This document shows, in pieces, positions 63,031 through 64,000 of a stretch of DNA of 64,000 nucleotides. Source of the DNA: Larimichthys crocea (taxonomy: Eukaryota > Chordata > Actinopteri > Sciaenidae). The stretch lies in NCBI RefSeq assembly GCF_000972845.2, contig NC_040011.1, positions 22,557,062-22,621,061 of the forward strand. Direction: 5' to 3'. Both the position numbers and the translations under genes were made by a program. The notes under the pieces were generated by a model. The model did no database searches. It saw nothing but the letters and a program-made list of their open reading frames with translations, and had not been told where the DNA came from. The number at the start of each line of letters is the position of its first letter. The stretch's first letter is position 1.

Positions 63031-63784
63031 CAGTCTGCAGCTGAAAGGCTGGATAGTTAACTGTCAGATTAGCTTACCGCCCTCAGAGGCTGTCTTTGTA
63101 AGGGCGGCTGGTTGCTGGTGGTAGTTGGTGCTGAGACTGGGGCCCTGTACCTGTGACTCACTGGCCACAGGTGTCAATCAAACTCGACCTGGCTGCCACA
63201 GGAATGTGGAAAACAAGGCTGTGTGGTCCCAGAGACCCAGAGCAAGCTGCATCTAAAGGCGGCCAGAGCTACATAGTGACGGCTGAATCACACATTCAGC
63301 TGCTCGCTGCATTGCAGGTAACACCTGGGGGCGAGGAAGACAGAAAATACACCCCTATCTCTGCCTCCGCTTTGTGTTTTTTTAGGAGTTGTAATCATAC
63401 GCCAGGTTCTCCTGCCTCGAGGCGATGCGAGCAGAGGTTATTGTTCAGTCATCTAACAGTGCGCCTTTCTTCCTTCTCAGGTTCCACTTGAGAACTTTCA
63501 TTTGTCGAGTCTGAAAGGTTTTCTTTTTTTCTTTGAAAGTTTACAAGCCACTATTTCTTCAGGCGAAGACACACCTGCATCACATCAAATAAACTTTGAT
63601 GGAATCGGCAAATTGTCAGTCTGATAATATACGATTAAAACTTGCAATTTTCAAATTTTTGAAGGCTGTCTGCTGCTTCCCGCTGCCGCCATCGGACTGC
63701 TGAAACTCACTTTAATCTTTTATATATTACTGTGTACAATATCGCGAATGCATAGGACAATTTATGAATTGTCAAGATGTTGCA
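63031..63784. other. Upstream flanking DNA, no gene seen
   Basis: Mixed-composition sequence. The plus-strand frame at 63153-63491 shows no recognised domain. Confidence 0.45.
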
Positions 63785-63965
63785 CAAGAGTTGTAGTTGG
63801 CGCGTTTCTTGTGTCACGCGCCATGCATGCTTGAACCAAAAGTTTGAATCGGCGACAGCGCCGGTTGTTCACTGTCTTGTCGGGACAAAGCGCTGGATAA
63901 ACATAACCGTAGGGACTTCATTCTAACAGTTGCTAAGTAGGATTTGCGGTGGAATGTGTTTGCGT
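63785..63965. promoter_or_regulatory. Small CpG-dense patch at the right edge
   Basis: About a dozen CpGs in 180 bases (GGCGCG, CACGCGCC, TCGGCGACAGCGCCGG, GACAAAGCGC), in contrast with the CpG-poor DNA around it. It holds an exact 8-bp inverted repeat, TGGCGCGT (63798-63805) and ACGCGCCA (63816-63823), 10 bases apart, each with an E2F-like GGCGCG core. It may be the edge of a promoter or enhancer that continues past the window. I see no attached gene. Confidence 0.3.
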
Positions 63966-64000
63966 TGTGTATTTTACAGTATTAGCAATCATACGGTTGT

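Noticed and set aside
63153..63491. A 112-codon plus-strand frame near the right edge
   Set aside because: No recognised domain and no evidence linking it to the CpG patch, which lies downstream of it.

Overview
The window looks like a vertebrate nuclear genome, most likely a ray-finned (teleost, probably spiny-rayed) fish. There are no operons or dense coding. One giant intronless stretch of cadherin repeats is set in tens of kilobases of AT-rich non-coding DNA that holds microsatellites and decayed transposons of types I recognise from fish genomes: a CR1/L2/Rex-like LINE tail ending in an AATAAA plus TATC repeat, a Tc1 remnant, a hAT-type MITE, and two families of interspersed or foldback repeats I remember from percomorph genomes. 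The species cannot be named from sequence alone.

The only convincing protein-coding feature is on the minus strand at 38230-43338. It is the first coding exon of fat4, the giant protocadherin of the Fat/Dachsous planar-polarity and Hippo pathway. It encodes 1703 residues: a signal peptide, fifteen complete extracellular cadherin repeats and most of a sixteenth. It ends in phase 0 at a GAG|GTTAGT splice donor. The remaining cadherin repeats, the EGF/laminin-G region, the transmembrane segment and the cytoplasmic tail must lie on exons below coordinate 1, outside the window.

Layout: 1-38229 is the beginning of fat4 intron 1. It is over 38 kb long here, and I found no second exon in it. It carries simple repeats, several dispersed repeats (2915-3241, 3840-4160, 25090-25916, 32195-32481), a perfect 22-bp hairpin (11357-11408) and some unique, transcription-factor-motif-rich patches that may be conserved enhancers. 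38230-43338 is the coding exon. 43339 to about 43960 is the 5' UTR and a CpG-dense promoter-like region with a CCAAT box, a GC box and a PBX/MEIS-like site. About 43960-64000 is upstream flanking DNA with no supported gene. It contains the Tc1 remnant (49018-49563), a foldback element (51610-52062), palindromic AT-rich DNA (53230-53470) and, at the right edge, a small CpG-dense patch (63785-63960) that may belong to a regulatory element or neighbour promoter continuing off the window.

I did not find a previously undescribed multi-gene system. The most checkable new ideas are a possible intron-retained or prematurely polyadenylated secreted Fat4 N-terminus, the start-codon choice (M1 versus M3), the pattern of degenerate calcium-binding linkers, and the edge CpG patch.
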